The notes under the pieces: model-generated
What the model was told of the DNA's origin: nothing
Databases searched by the model: none
The model's input: the letters and a program-made list of their open reading frames with translations, nothing else
Shown here: positions 33,322 to 46,389 of the stretch, piece after piece
Layout of the letters: each line of letters begins with the position of its first letter
How positions within the stretch are numbered: position 1 is the first letter of the stretch
Program-made: the position numbers and the translations under genes
From: Manis javanica
Taxonomy: Eukaryota; Chordata; Mammalia; Pholidota; Manidae
Length of the DNA: 64,000 bases
Direction: 5' to 3'
NCBI RefSeq assembly: GCF_040802235.1
Contig: NC_133156.1
Location: forward strand, 139,421,173-139,485,172

Positions 33322-33500
33322 GGATGGACTTTGGAATCAAAGAGAGTGGCCTCTACTCCAGGCTTTGCCCCTTACCAGGTATGAGATCCTAGGCTGGTCA
33401 TTTACCTTCTCCAAGCCTGTTTCCTCATCTACAAAGTGAATATAATAAAACCCAATTCTTTGGGTTGCTGTGAGGATGAAAGGAAATAGGGTAAACGGAC
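33322..33500 (+). repeat. MIR SINE
   Basis: Near-complete forward MIR: GACTTTGGAATCAAAGAGAG, GGCTTTGCCCCTTACCAGG, CATTTACCTTCTCCAAGCCT, TTTCCTCATCTACAAAGTGA and TTGCTGTGAGGATGAAAGGA follow in the correct order. Confidence 0.85.
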
Positions 33501-33504
33501 TACA

Positions 33505-36500
33505 ATCGTGTCTGGAATATAGAAGACAATTGAAAGATATTTCTGAGTTTATTTAGAAAGTATAAAGCCTATCTCATGGGGTCATTTTTCTGAGTCTCTA
33601 TCTTACTGGGAAATTAGCAGTGTTCAAAAGGAATTTTTATAGTAGGCACATACAGATGATTATACCCAGAGTGTAGAAAATTCGGCTGTCTGGTTTTCTA
33701 TTAACCAGACTTTCCACAGATCTTTAGTAAAATTATAATTGTTACTCATAACCATGGCTCTTGAGACACAGCTGCTGACTGAAGTATATTCTGAATCATC
33801 AGAAAACAGATGGGATTATGTTTTAAATGGCACTTTTTCAAGTGCATTTTACTGTGTTAAGTTTTTAGATCCACATTTGCCAAGGAAGAGATATTCTTTA
33901 CTTTCATTTGAAGAGAGTGAAAACCACCCATTTCTTGTGAATCTCTAATTAGTCAAGGATAACTCTAACAGGCAATAATGAGTTTCCCATTTATTCACCT
34001 AGTGCAGGTTGGAAAATACACAAACCTTCAGGGGAAGTTGTTTGGCCATCAGGATCACAGCAGGACACAGGTGGCACCACACACAAAACGAGAATAGTAA
34101 AGGTGTGAGCACCCACCTCCCTCCACCCGCCCTCCTGTTCTCTCCTTTGCGCCTCACTGGCTGGACCCAGCAGGAGGCCAGATGGCAGGAGAGTCATGAT
34201 TCATGCAGCCCGATGAAGCCAGACTGTCGGGGCACAGAACAGGGTGGAGAAGGGAGGAGAGGATTCAGAGGGAGCAAAGAAAGATAGCACAGTGCCGTCA
34301 TGCCATCATCCAGTGATATGCTGCCACCATGGGAGGAAGTCAGTTTTCTCAATTAGTTACAACATAAGAGCTTTAAATCTTCCCTGACATAAACAGACAG
34401 AAAAAAAATAAGTAATCATACCAGTATGTGGATAAGTCACTTAATGTTCTTTATTTGTTCTGTAAGTCTTTTTTCGGGTCTACTTGAAAACAGACACTGA
34501 CATTTCTGCTAGATTGCAACACACACATAGCAGAACACACCTCACATTCTCAAAAATCACCCACTAATGACAGAGTTTATGTGAAAACAGGGCAGGGCAG
34601 GCAGCTCCAGTGCTACAAAACTCTGCAAAGGGAATCCTCACCAAATGGTGGGTTCCTGAGAGGTAACACCGACAGAGCAGTCAGCAGCTCAACCTGGCTG
34701 CAGGCTGCCACTGGGCTATTAAAATGGCCAGAAACAGCAGAGGGGATTGTTAGCAACACTCCAGTTAACACAGAGCTGCAGGGGGCGGATGGGCAGGGAG
34801 CGCTGAGCCGGAGAGGCCGAGGGCCATGGGCCTGGGAGGCAGCACAGTCAGACCCAGCCCAGAGCACAGAGCCTGCCTGGGTTGTCAAGGGAGGCGCCCC
34901 AGACACAGGCACTCAGTTTAATTCTCTTAAAATGCAGCCAGAGAGCTCTTGCTGCTCGGGCAGCAGCTGAGAGGAAGGCTTTCTGCCTACCTGATGAAGG
35001 TCATAATTCCATTATCCATGCTGGCGTTCCTCGCGTAGGAAAAATCACATATGAACGAGAATGTCTTCCGTATTACTACCCTGGCATTGTCTTCGCTGAC
35101 TTCCTGAGAAAACAGAGTACCAAGGCCAAGCATGCCAGAGTGGAGGGAAGGGACACGAAGCTCAGAAGAAGGAACAAACGCAAGGTCGTTACCGAGAGGG
35201 CCACAGCTTCCGAAAGACGCCCTGCTCTGAGCCACTGAGAGCCAGCACACTTTGGGAGAGATGCAGAGGGGGGCTGATTTCCTCGCCAACCTCCTTGTGT
35301 CTCCTGCCCTTCATTGGTAAAGCTTACATCCCGGTGCACCGATGCCACCAGACCAGGCTGTGTCACCTCCCACCACCAGCCCGGGCAGCATCAGGGTCCA
35401 GCTGGGCAGAGTGGGCCTTGCAGCTGCCCCAGACCCGAACTCCACCCCAGGGGACCTGGGAGAAAGAGGAAGAGGAGGGGGCTGAGCAGATATGGAAAGA
35501 TTCAGTACTGATATCAAAAACAAGTTTGCTGGGAGCTCATTTTTGCCCTAGAAGCTCACTTCACAGTAAAACAGACTGGACTATGATAAAAAGAACACAC
35601 ACCTGTCCTCCAGAAGCCATGTTTTATTAAATACATAAAACAGACACCCCCCAAGCATACCAAGACTTAGTCTCACCTGAATGACTGAGAGCCCCCCCAC
35701 CACTCATCTGTGCTTCAGTGGGCACTGAAACGATTTCGGTGTGCATCTTTTCCTATCCCTCCCTGCCTAAAAGCCTTTAGTACTTCTCCAGGTCCTCATG
35801 ATGGGTAAAATGCATGTGCCCTAATTTCGCACACAGGTCTTCTTTCTGGAGATTGTCCTTGTCAAGGGAATCTTTTCCTAAGCAAGGCCTGGCTGCCCTC
35901 AGTCATCTGCTCCGCACCTCTCTCTGCTCTCTGCTGCCTCGGCTCTCTCCAATGCCCCCTTCTACCCTCGAGGACCAGGGATGATGTCTGAGGTTGGGTT
36001 AAAGGAGAAAGTGGATGATACTTGTGGTGAAGAGAACCATCTCAATGTGATAATCATCTGAGGATTACCTGGAGAAATTTAACATTTGGTTTCATATAAA
36101 GGTACACAGCTTGACAGTTTCCTGTGATCCACTTAGGCTTGTCACATTCCTGCATGTAGATTTCAGGAACTTCTATCAAATAATATCATATTTTGTACAG
36201 ATTCAATGTAACCCTTATCAAAAGAGCAACAGCTTTTTTTCAATGAACTAGAACAAGTGATACCGTATTTCCATGCCTTTCTGCACTCAGACACTTACTC
36301 ATCAAGTGTTCCAGGATGATAGGATTAAAGATGCACCCTTATTTCTCTGAGTTAAAAAAGAAATCATACACCTATGAATATGCAAAGGGAAAAAAACAGT
36401 GACTGTGTTGTTTCCTTTTACTTCTGATTTTCTGTTTGTGTCTTTCCCAGGTGGTGATTTGTGTTACTGATGATGACAATGGCAAGAGCACCTGGTATTT

Positions 36501-37140
36501 AACATCTTAGCTGTTGGGTGTGAAATCCCAGGCAGGGGACTCTCCTTACGCGCTGGTGGTGGCAGCCATCTGTCCTCTGACTACTACCTTTTGCTTAACC
36601 AAGCATTTCATCAGGCAATGAGGCAAAACTGGCAGTGTGGTCCCCTCCCCATTAGGTAGGGCTTAGACATTACCGAGCATATCCTGGATTTTGAAGGACA
36701 CACTCCTGCCCCATGCTTTCTCCCACAGAACTGACAGTAAGCACCCAACAAATCAGACACATAAATACCCACTTAGGCAACTAGAGTCAGTTAATGAAGC
36801 CAGTTAATGAAGGTGATATCATCAACTTAATCCCCAAAGGAGCCAGTTGCTTAAATAGAAACCATTCTGTAGACCAGCTTTTTGCCTGATTCTGTTTCTC
36901 TAAACACTAGTGTGTGACAAGACGGTAATAAGTTTTCACAGGAAAAAAAAAATGCAGGGGGGTGTCCCATGAGCAAGTAACTTTGGGAAACACAAGGCTA
37001 TGCAAATAAGGAAAGGCATCTTCACTGCAGGACTTCTCAGGGCCTTATGTTACTATGTATTGTGATTCTTCCTCCATAAAGGGACTATAACATGCTGTGC
37101 TCCCTCCCTCCAGTTTTTTGTTGTTGTTTTTTTTTTTTGC
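33505..37140. other. Long stretch with no recognised gene or repeat
   Basis: I see only short T and A runs (for example 37117-37139). ORFs at 34581-34970, 34882-35238 and 35295-35630 are mutually overlapping in different frames, lack domains and are not supported. 34570-35640 is relatively GC-rich and could include regulatory DNA, but nothing in the sequence proves it. Confidence 0.4.
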
Positions 37141-37143
37141 TAG

Positions 37144-37465
37144 TGTGATGGTTAGCTTGGGGGACATTTTGGATGAAATTAACATTTAAATCAGTGAACT
37201 TTGAGTAAGGCAGATTGCCCTCCATAATATGGGTGGGCCTCATCAGGTCAGTTGAAGGCCTGAAGAAGACTGGCCTCCCAGAGCAAGAGAACATTCTCCA
37301 GCAGAAGGCCTTCAGACTTCATCTGCACCACTGGCTTTCCTCAGCTTCTAGCCTCCAGACTGGAACTGTGTCATCTGTTCTCCTGACTCTCAAGCCTGCC
37401 AGCCCACACTGAAAATACTGGACTTGTCAGCCTCCATAGTTTCATGAGCCAATTTCTTATAATAA

Positions 37466-37525
<60 letters not shown>

Positions 37526-37559
37526 TATCCGTTGTATTTCTCTGGAGAACACAAATACA
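37144..37559 (+). repeat. MLT2-type LTR (5' LTR of an ERVL)
   Basis: Starts TGTGATGGTTAGCTTG, carries AACATTTAAATCAGTGAACT, GGGTGGGCCTCATCAGGTCA and AGCCAATTTCTTATAATAAA in the order of MLT2/ERVL LTRs, and ends ACAAATACA. A 53-bp (TG)n run (37471-37523) has expanded just after the AATAAA signal. It pairs with the LTR at 38977-39340. Confidence 0.85.
37471..37523 (+). repeat. (TG)n microsatellite inside the LTR
   Basis: An uninterrupted alternating TG run of 53 bp, about 26 units, grown from the TA-rich part of the LTR end. Such uninterrupted runs are usually length-polymorphic and can adopt Z-DNA. Confidence 0.95.
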
Positions 37560-38976
37560 GATTTGGGTACCAGAAGTGAAATGATAAGCCAGCTACCAGG
37601 TGGCAGGTGGATTACATAGGGCCACGTCTGCCATGGAAGGGGTAGCATTTTGTCCTTATTCAAATAACACTTACCCTGAATATGGATTTGCCTTCGCTGC
37701 ATGCAATGCTTTTGCCAAAATTGCCATGCATGAACTTACAGAGCACCTTACCCACCATCAAGGTGTCCCACACAGCATCACCTCTGAGCAAGAACCTCGC
37801 TTGATGGCACATGTAGTACAGAAATAGGTCTGTGGTGTGTAATTAACTGGTCTTGCCATGTTCACCATCATCTTGAAACAGCTGGCTCAATGGAGTAGCA
37901 GAATGCCCTTTTGAAGTTACAGTGCCAAATAGGTGACAATACCTTGCAAGGCTGGGACAAGGTTCTCCAGGAGCTTGTATATGCTCTGCATTAGTTCCCA
38001 ACATATGGCACTGTTTCTCTGATAGCCAGAAGTCACTATCCAGAAATCAAGGGGTGGAAATGGGAGTGGCCCTACTCACTATTACCCCTAGTGACCCACT
38101 TGAGAAATGTTGCTCCCTGTTCCCAGAACCTTATACTCCAGGCTTAGAGATCTTAGTTCCAAAGGGAGAACTGTTTGCACCAGGGACACAACAATAATTC
38201 CATTGAACTGGAAGTTAAGAGGGCTACTTGGTCATCTGGGGTCCCTCATGTCTCTAAATCAACAGACAAAGAAGGGAGTTCCTGACTGTAAGGGAAAAAT
38301 TGGGCTGCTCTGCCACATGGAGCAAAGGAAGAGTGTGGCTCAGATACAGGAGATACCTGGCGAGTCTCTTAGTATTACTGTGCCCTTTAACTAAGGTCAT
38401 TGGAAAACTGCAGGAGCCCAACCAGACAGGATGACTAATAGCCAGATCCTTCAGGAATGAGGGTTTGGGTCACCCCACCAGGTAAAGAACCATGGACAGC
38501 TGAGGTGCCTGTTGAACTGAAGGCAGAAAAAATAGAGAATGAGTGGTGGGAAAATGTAGCTATGAACACCAAGGACTACCATACAGCCAGTTACAGAAAC
38601 TGGGCTGTCATTGTCTTGAGTATTTCCTCCTCATGTTGATAGGAATATGTTTGTGCATGGGTGAATTAAGTGGATATTTCTGTCTTCTCCCCCATTTATC
38701 TCTTATCAGGTAGCATGAGACATACTGACTTTATATCACAGTACGTAAATATTGCTAACTGGACATCACAGTATTTAAGTGACAGGATATCAAGAAGAGT
38801 GAACATGATCCCAGGGCTTTGTAGCCTCTTCCGGAGAAAGGGTTAGTGTGTTTGGGGTTGTACACTGAGGAGTTGTATCATGTTAGGTGAATGTATGACC
38901 TTGTCATTTTTTTAATTTGGAGATTAAGTATAGTTGAAAGAGATGCATATGGACGCCATACGGACAGGGGTGGACT
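37560..38976 (+). pseudogene. pol: ERVL internal remnant: primer site, integrase and dUTPase pieces
   Basis: Directly after the LTR, GGGTACCAGAAGTGA resembles the tRNA-Leu primer site of ERVL. The frame 37600-37827 gives sequence like the integrase core (NTYPEYGFAF, then HHQGVPHSITSEQ); the second catalytic Asp of the D,D-35-E triad appears as Glu, and the frame stops before the final Glu region. The frame 38107-38394 matches the dUTPase that ERVL elements carry at the end of pol (TTIIPLNWKLR and later a gly-rich part). The stretch 38440-38640 continues the pol C-terminus (WVTPPGKEPWTAE). gag, protease and reverse transcriptase are missing, so most of the interior was deleted. No intact protein remains. 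Confidence 0.75.
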
Positions 38977-39340
38977 TGTGATGGTTAATTTTATTTGTCT
39001 ACTTGCAGGGTGATTTTTTGATGTGATTAATGTTTAAATCAGTAAATTTTTAATAAAGTAGATCCTCTCCATAATGTGGGTGAGCCTTATGCAATCAGTT
39101 GAAAGCCTGAATAGAACCAAAAGTCCAGCCTTCCCCCAGCATGAGGAAATTGTCCAGCAGAATGCCTTCAGATTTCATTTCACCATTAGCTGTCCTGGGT
39201 CTGGAGCTTGCTGGCCTACACAGCAGATTACGGACTTGCCAGCCTCCATAATTATCTGAGCCAATTCCTTACAATAAATCTCTTTCTATTTTTATAAACA
39301 TCCTATCACATCTGTTCTCTGGAAAATGCTGATTAATACA
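38977..39340 (+). repeat. MLT2-type LTR (3' LTR of the ERVL)
   Basis: Starts TGTGATGGTTAATTTTATTT and ends CTGATTAATACA. It shares the AACATTTAAATCAGTAAAT, GTGGGTGAGCCTTATGCAAT and AGCCAATTCCTTACAATAAA landmarks with 37144-37559. Both copies have the same orientation, so they bound one deleted provirus. Confidence 0.85.
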
Positions 39341-39344
39341 GCCA

Positions 39345-41790
39345 GGAAAATTCTCTTTTTTGTAAAACAATGAGTATTTTGTGAGACACTGGAGTTCCAA
39401 GAATAAGCAGATAAGGAAATGCCTTCTTAGACCACAGACTTCTAGAAGATCTGCTGTTGACAAATGCAGAATACTAGGAAGAAAGGGATCTGAATAAAAG
39501 TGAAGAAACCTAGAGTAATATCACCATTGGTTGGCAAGCTTTCATATTAATGATTCATTTGCTGGATAATTTTTTATGTAACTAGTTGACTATTCAGTGA
39601 CATGCCTTAAAAGAAGAAATTGCTATACAAATATAAATATGATCTCGGGAATTTTTTTAAGATTATCTTTCTGTCTGACATGCCTATATTCCATTATGTG
39701 CTTGTCACTGTTTTTCTTTAAGCATTAATTTTCAGAAATGTCAGCACCACCATCTATGATGCAATTAATGCTGACAGACATTCCATGTCAGTTCCACATG
39801 GCTGGCATGATGCATATTTGCATTCCGCACTCCTATCCCTCCTCGTGCTGAAAGATAACTTGCAAAGGAATTTTAAGATGTTCTCCTGGTTCCACTAACA
39901 ACCAATTATCTCGTCAGCAGGGCAAAACATGTACCAGTTGGATAGCAATACTAAGATGAATGGGAATCTTTTGCTAAAATGCATGATAACATAAAGGACT
40001 CTGGGCATTTTCATAACACAGTTGCCATTAACTTTATTTTAATCTTAAGCAATCAGTTTTTCTGTCTAATAAAAAAGAAAACCTGTGTTTTGCCACAGCT
40101 GGGGGAAATTTTCCTTATCTATTGAAATGCGTTACTTCATTTCCCAATGCTGATATCTCAGGAAGCAAATAATTATGCATGCCTAAAATATTATTAAAAT
40201 ACTGGAAATCTTGCCCATGGAGGGGGAGGGGAAAATCTAATCATCGACTATTTAAAGTAAATATATATATATATTATTATTATTATTAAGTAAAAATATA
40301 TCAGTTCTAGAAAGGTCCATTTTGCTTTTAATTTTAATTAAAATTTTTAAAGTTGTTATGGCAAGCCCTTACAGAAATTCCTTTCTATCTACATAGCTAA
40401 TACTCTCATAGACCAGGTAGTTTTCTCACTTTACAGGTAAGACTAAAAAATGACTCACTACAAAACAGTTTTAGATATTTTAAATAAAAGATGCTAAAAT
40501 TCTACAAAGTGTTATTCTGAATGATGGCGGCATTTTTGCCCAGCTAGAGTGCTATGCAAAGCATGAGTCTCCGTAGGCCTTCAGATTGCTGCCAAGGTTG
40601 GACATTCTGATGGATTAAGCAGACCTATGAACAGATAAGGTTGCAACCCTTCAAAGATGAGCTTTGCAATCTAGGTCTGTCCCCTAGATTGGGTTAAGAT
40701 GCAACACGCCACCAGAGATTATGTGAGATATACCCTAAAGCTAGTGTCTTTCATGTAAGTGAAAGAAAACGGCAAATGAGAAAATGCGGCGTAAGAAACA
40801 TTATCCCCACAGAGCCGAACTGAAGGAGGGGTACCTTTCAGAGAAGATAGAAAGCCTGGTCATGTTTTTATAATCTATTAGGCAGCATATGATGCTCTTC
40901 ATTGGGATGCCTTTGCCTCTCCAGTTCCAGCCGGAGTAAGTATACAGCATTTCTGAAAAAGCGCTATGATAGTATCAAGATACAGGATCCTTTTTTTCTT
41001 ATTACATCTGGATTTTATTAATATGGAAGCAAGGTTTAAAATAGTGGCTGTTTAACACTATATGTGAACTTGACAATGATGAAAATGGTCCTTGAATAGG
41101 AGTCTAAAATATTTTCTAAGTGTTTTGAGTCTCCAGCAATGAAAGTAACTACATAATGAGACATGTATTATTTCAATTGAAAGTCTTTTATAGGAAAGTA
41201 ATGAGTTTAGAAAAATCCTTAGGGCAAATAACTTTATTCTCACAAAAATGACAAGACTCTGACAGACCTGGAGAATGACATTTCTCGTTGAACAGTTTCT
41301 ACCTAAGAAATATCTCAAAGCTTGATGAGCGGTCACTCACCCATCAATTTCTATCAGCATCTGGTTAAAATAATGCAAGAAAAATTAGACTTGGGAGCAC
41401 CTTGCCCTAAAACCTCATGCCCTGAAGGACTTCTGTGGTTGACCATCACCCAGGAGGCCAGCATGTGCAGGGCACCTACTCCATGGTGCTGTGGACCTGT
41501 TCGTGGCTGGCAGGGGACAGGGTGACATGGATATGCACAGACACAATGACCACTCAGATGATGTGTGTCATTGAAAACAAGGGCATTTTTGCAGTGCCTA
41601 AAAATGAAGGTGATCATGCAGAGAAGGAGGGAAAGTGGAATGATTTTATAGACTAGTTATGACAGATGAACAACTTGTCACCTGTCACTGAGATGCAAAG
41701 TTTTCATAAGGCATCAACACAGAACTAACAGCACCTAAAAACATCTTAAGCTTGTAACTTAATTCAAACATACACATGACCTTGTCATCT
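39345..41790. other. Nothing recognised except AT microsatellite
   Basis: A short (TA)n(TTA)n run lies at 40259-40288. No gene or interspersed repeat is supported elsewhere. Confidence 0.4.
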
Positions 41791-41794
41791 ACAG

Positions 41795-41995
41795 ATATTT
41801 TTCCACACATTATCTTACTTACTTCCCATCTTTGGCATAGGGAAAGACAACCATTTTTGTTTCTGCTCCGTAGCTGGAGAGACAGATAGTAAGAGCACAA
41901 AATAACTTCTTAAGATCACCACATTCAGTCAACTCCAGACTGAGGCTGGAACCCGTATTCCCTGACCTCTGAGCCTGGTCTAGTATTTACTGGGG
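41795..41995 (-). repeat. Possible MIR SINE, reverse
   Basis: A CTGGAGAGACAGATAGTAAG to CTGAGGCTGGAACCCGTATT pattern, followed by a TGACCTCTGAGCCTGG-type end, resembles a diverged reverse MIR. Confidence 0.4.
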
Positions 41996-41999
41996 ATTT

Positions 42000-43795
42000 T
42001 GGCCTTTTTTGTGGAGGGGTGGTTAATTCAGAATTGCTATTTTGACTTTTCAGTAATTACAAGAAACCTGCAAATCATCCATCACTCAGTAAGACCATAT
42101 TGTTGACTTCCTTGTTTAATGCCTGTTGGCACTTTGAAACACATCTGCCACAAGATAGATATGAATACAATTAAGTCATTGGAAAAGAAAAAGAACTAGA
42201 TTTAGAAATCGTATCTGTACCTAATTTTTAAATATGCAAAAAATCATTTTCAAAAGAACACCTAAAACTCCAGGGAGCCATAAAACATAATATGGAAAAC
42301 CCAATAGGCTATGTTGCACACAGAATTATTTTGTTAGAGGCACCCTAAAATACCAGGAAATTCCACTTTTAGGTATCACAAGGTCGTTGGCTTAGAATAA
42401 TTCTCTATGACATCTATTTTTCTTGAATGCTTATAGAATCAGCCCAGCCCTCCATTAAGAATGAGAATGTTCAGTGGCTCCTCTGTGGCCCAGGAACTGC
42501 AGCTAAAAAGAAGGTGGATCTGAGGAGGGATGGCCTCACCCAACTATCCCCTAAGTCCAGGGGCTGATCCCATCTTCAATGCCTGGTGCTCACATTCCAA
42601 ATTCAAGGCACTCTTCATGCAGTGAAACACCAGCTTTGATGCATACTGGCTGTGCACAGTGTATACTGGCAGCATGCTGAGCATCGGGTACACACACCAA
42701 TGGATGCTTACCTAAAACAGCCTATCTGTCAGCATATGCATCTCTCTTCTGACAGAGAAAAGAAAAGCCCCTTTGTACCATTAAATTGGTTCAAAGGAAG
42801 ACAAAACAAAAAATGACTATTACAAAAGCCCCTCACCCGGCACTTTTTTCTATCATGATTTCATTTATATGACATATAATGGATGTATAGTCACTGTTCC
42901 TTTTGATGTTTCCATAACCAAAGAGGAATTTCTCCATTCTACATGTATTGCACATAAAAACTGCAATATAAAGATGAACAGGATGGAGTCCCTGCTTTCA
43001 AGGAGTTTGCGGTCTCCAAGGGAAACCAGCTGTGTGCATTTCTGTCTGCAATCCAACTTGGACACATGGAATCTAGTGTTGGAGGACAAACCTGGACGTT
43101 GTGCTAAGCGAGGGCAGAGTGGAGGAGATTATTCTAGAAAGTGGAGGGGACTGAGGCTTGACTGAATAGGTAAAATTGGCAGTGAGTCAGGAACAAACCA
43201 AAAGGAAGGCTGGGAAGTTAAAATGGGATCTGACTTGGGAAAGCCTCATACCCCAGACTAAGAGGGTTGACTTTATTCTTACATGTTAACAAGAATAATG
43301 TTTTAAATGGTGATAATCCAAAGACTTAGCCAGACACTCAAAAGAGTGGGAAGAACACATATGTGACTTAGATGGATGACTCCAGTGACAGCACCTTGCT
43401 CATTTGCATTGAATCGATTTAAATTGGCCTGCTTGCAAGGAGGGAAGTGTGGTCTGTAGGAGGTGACTGCATGGGGCAAGCAAGAATGAAGGCCCAGGCC
43501 AGGGGGCAGCAGCCCTACAGTGATCTCTTAGAATAAACATGCTCCCTTGTTATTTGGTGTAAACAAAGAAAAGACAACAATAACATCCTGACCACAACAG
43601 AGAGACAGCCAAAGCAGGCCCACCAAACAGGGACTCTTCTGTAGAAAAGGAGCTGGATATTGAGTGTCAATCACCTAAGGGAGACCAGAGGCTCCCTTTC
43701 ATCAGGACCACGCAGGAGACAGGGTCCCAAGCAGCTCTGGCCTCCCTGGTTTGAATTCCTCAGTTCATCTATACTATTGATGCCCATCTCATGTT
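42000..43795. other. Mostly unrecognised; possible ancient repeat at 42950-43250
   Basis: GGAGTCCCTGCTTTCAAGGA followed by a GTTTGCGGTCTCCAAGG-type phrase resembles a common ancient mammalian repeat also seen at 45030-45500. No gene supported. Confidence 0.35.
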
Positions 43796-43800
43796 CATAC

Positions 43801-44339
43801 CATTGGGGAGGAAGAAATTTCCTCTACCTTTCGAGGTTCTAGCTAGTTTAAAAATCAAACTGACATGAGTTAAATTAACAGAAGAACAAAACAGAGTTTA
43901 ATTATGTACATATGGGGAAAAATAGACATGGGTCCCAAAGACAGTCAGGGACAAGAAGGTCTGTATGTCATCCTGAACCAAGGAGAGAGGGATAGGGGTC
44001 TGAGACTTCAAAGGAAAAATGAAGCAATTCATAGGAATGTGAGAGTAAATGTTTGATAAAGTATTGATGGGCCACACAGAAACAATGAAGCACAGAGAAA
44101 TTTTAACAGACTTAGCCACATCCTCCCTGTCTACCACATCTAATTTACATTGTAATATAGCTATCTCCTGTGAGAGATCTCCTCCTAGAGCAGTTCTTCC
44201 ATTTAAATTCTTTTTATGCAGTTGGGGGAGTGGGGTTAAGGTGTCTTCCCAAGTCTTTCCAGCCTTGATGGTTTTTAGCTCAAAATAATCTGCATGCCAC
44301 AATGGCACATCTCAGTGTGGCCTCCCCTTAGGCCCTACA
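43801..44339 (-). repeat. Solo LTR, family A copy 1
   Basis: Same sequence family as 57766-58333 and 59775-60302: all carry CGAGGTTCTAGCTGGTYTAA-like, GTTTAATTATGTA, GGACCAAGGAGA-like, TTTTATGCAGTTG and CAATGGCACATCT landmarks in the same order. On the minus strand it would start TGTAGGGCC and contain AATTAAAC near its end. The terminal dinucleotide at the low-coordinate end reads CA in place of TG. The flanks show no clear target duplication. The 136-codon ORF inside (43898-44308) is chance. Confidence 0.75.
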
Positions 44340-44344
44340 ACTCT

Positions 44345-45025
44345 ATCTTAGTAATACTAGGGAGATTGAATTTATAAAGTAATTCAATGGGCCCTTTAAT
44401 ACCACTGGAGATATAAAATCCATAGGCTAAAATCAAGTTAACCATCTCAAAGAAAAATGATAATAATAATTGTGATATATTTAATATTAAATAAGCACCG
44501 TTTTATTGAACAATTTAGGTACCAGGCACTTAGCAATATACTTAACAGGCATTCATCTCTTTTAATACTCATAGTCATCCTTTGTGGTAGGGACTCCCAA
44601 ATTTTGTCTAAATTCTAAGATGTTCTTTTTAAATTTTTTACACGTTAATATGACCAGAAATTAGATGTGTTATACAATTAATTCATGTATTCAAGGTGGA
44701 AGCAATGCTGATTTTCTTTTTTTTTATGGTTAAGTTTTTCCCACTAAAAAGTTATTTTTAAATGAAGGTCATTTTAAAGTCATTGGTGACTTAGGATAGA
44801 GGAAATGTGAAGACATTCCCATTTTTAAATCAGACTGAGGCAAAGGTAGAAACAAAGTCCCATCCTAAGCAGAAGAGAAAACCTGCCCACCTGTTTTAAA
44901 GCTTCTACTGTGAGTGACACTCTTCTGTGGCATAAGACATAGTTCATCCCCTTGCAAGAAAATTATATGCACGGATAGTCAACTACTGCACTAACCCAGC
45001 CAAATGATTAGCTGTATTATATCAG
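44345..45025. other. Mostly unrecognised; possible reverse MIR at 44500-44610
   Basis: GTACCAGGCACTTAGCAATA and TCATCTCTTTTAATACTCAT phrases suggest the 3' part of a reverse MIR. Nothing else supported. Confidence 0.35.
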
Positions 45026-45029
45026 TATC

Positions 45030-45500
45030 CATTTATTCATTCATCAAGCACTGTTTCCGTATTTATCTGGCCCACATTGTGCTGGCAGCCACGTTATGGC
45101 AATAAGAGAAGCAGTCCCTTCCTGCATGGAGCTCCAAGCACCTAGAGCTCCAATGGGAGAGAAAGATATCAAACATTGGTCACATAGATAAATATGGAAT
45201 TGCAAACTACAAAACGCCACAAGCAAAAACACAACGTGATCTGGCAACATACATCAGAGAGTCTGGAGGTAATCTGGGCCAGTGGGGACAGCCTTTCCTG
45301 AGGATGGATATTGAACTCATCTAAAAGATTCCACTAATACTGGACAAGGGATGGTCCTGGAATGGGATCTGCTGGGTCAGAAATAATTTGCATGAGCAGT
45401 CAGACTATTTCAGGCAATGGAAATGGCATGTGCAAAGGTCCTGAGGCCAGAGGGAACATGCTGTGTTTGAGTCTAGAAAGAAAGTCGAAGAGGTTTGAGA
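45030..45500 (+). repeat. Ancient mammalian interspersed repeat, family uncertain
   Basis: The sequence runs from a TTCATTCATCAAGCACTG phrase through CAGTCCCTTCCTGCATGGAG to GGCATGTGCAAAGGTCCTGA and GGCCAGAGGGAACATGCTG. This order is that of a widespread old mammalian repeat. I cannot name the family safely from memory. Confidence 0.55.
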
Positions 45501-45504
45501 TGGA

Positions 45505-46385
45505 GAGTTTCCACGGAACGAGACCAGACAGGCTTCTGCCTCGTGGAAAGGGTGTGGCTATTTATCCTAAAAGCACTAGGAGGCAGCTACTGTTTTACTT
45601 TAAAATGTTGAATGGATGGAAATCTTAATGGTGACAGTTGGTTATGCAAATAATTTCTGCTTTATATCGATGTAAGTTTAAAGGAATTAAGTATCACAAA
45701 CCAGAAAGCTCTTTCAAAAATAGTTGGGGATTATGTGTACAAATACCCTAGAAGTAAATATGTGAGCTATAACAAACATACATTACATGTCAATTAATAT
45801 GCCAGGACTAAACCTCTGGTTAGTTCTATGGAACCATATGGCACTCATGAATACCCTGTCAACTGGAATCAATTCAGATAGGGAGAGGTGTGCCCATATG
45901 AAAAGGACTTTTGCCAGTCATGGTGAACATTAGGGTTGGATTGTCGTGTTTAGAAAGGGACAGTCATTTCAGTTAAATCAGTGTTTCTGATGAGAATATT
46001 GTATCAGCTTCCTATTGATATAAAACAGCAACTACTACAAAATGGCAGGCTGTCTTTCACACGAAGGACATCTGTAGTGCATGTGCTGGCCACGGAGCAG
46101 GAGATGGTGAGCAGTAATAAGACTTCCCCAATCTAATGACAAAGTGACTGAATTCATCAGAGGAAAGAGATTGACGCTGAGGTTCCTGCAGGAGCACACA
46201 TTAGGCTCTGAGGTTCTCACACCCACCTGCCCTGTCTTTCATCCAAAGCCACTCCCTTCCTGAGGTCTGAACGAACCACTGTTAGAGGAAATCCAAAAGA
46301 AAATGAGCCTGGGAGACTAGGAAAAACAAATTTTCAATAGAAGTACAATGAGTTTAGGTGTCTTATTATCTAATTAAAAGACCCT
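45505..46385. other. Mostly unrecognised
   Basis: A short antisense MLT1-like patch may lie at 46000-46060. No gene supported. Confidence 0.35.
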
Positions 46386-46389
46386 AAAA

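Noticed and set aside
34581..35630. Cluster of ORFs on both strands as an exon or retrogene
   Set aside because: Frames conflict with each other, and there is no recognisable domain, poly(A) tail or target duplication.
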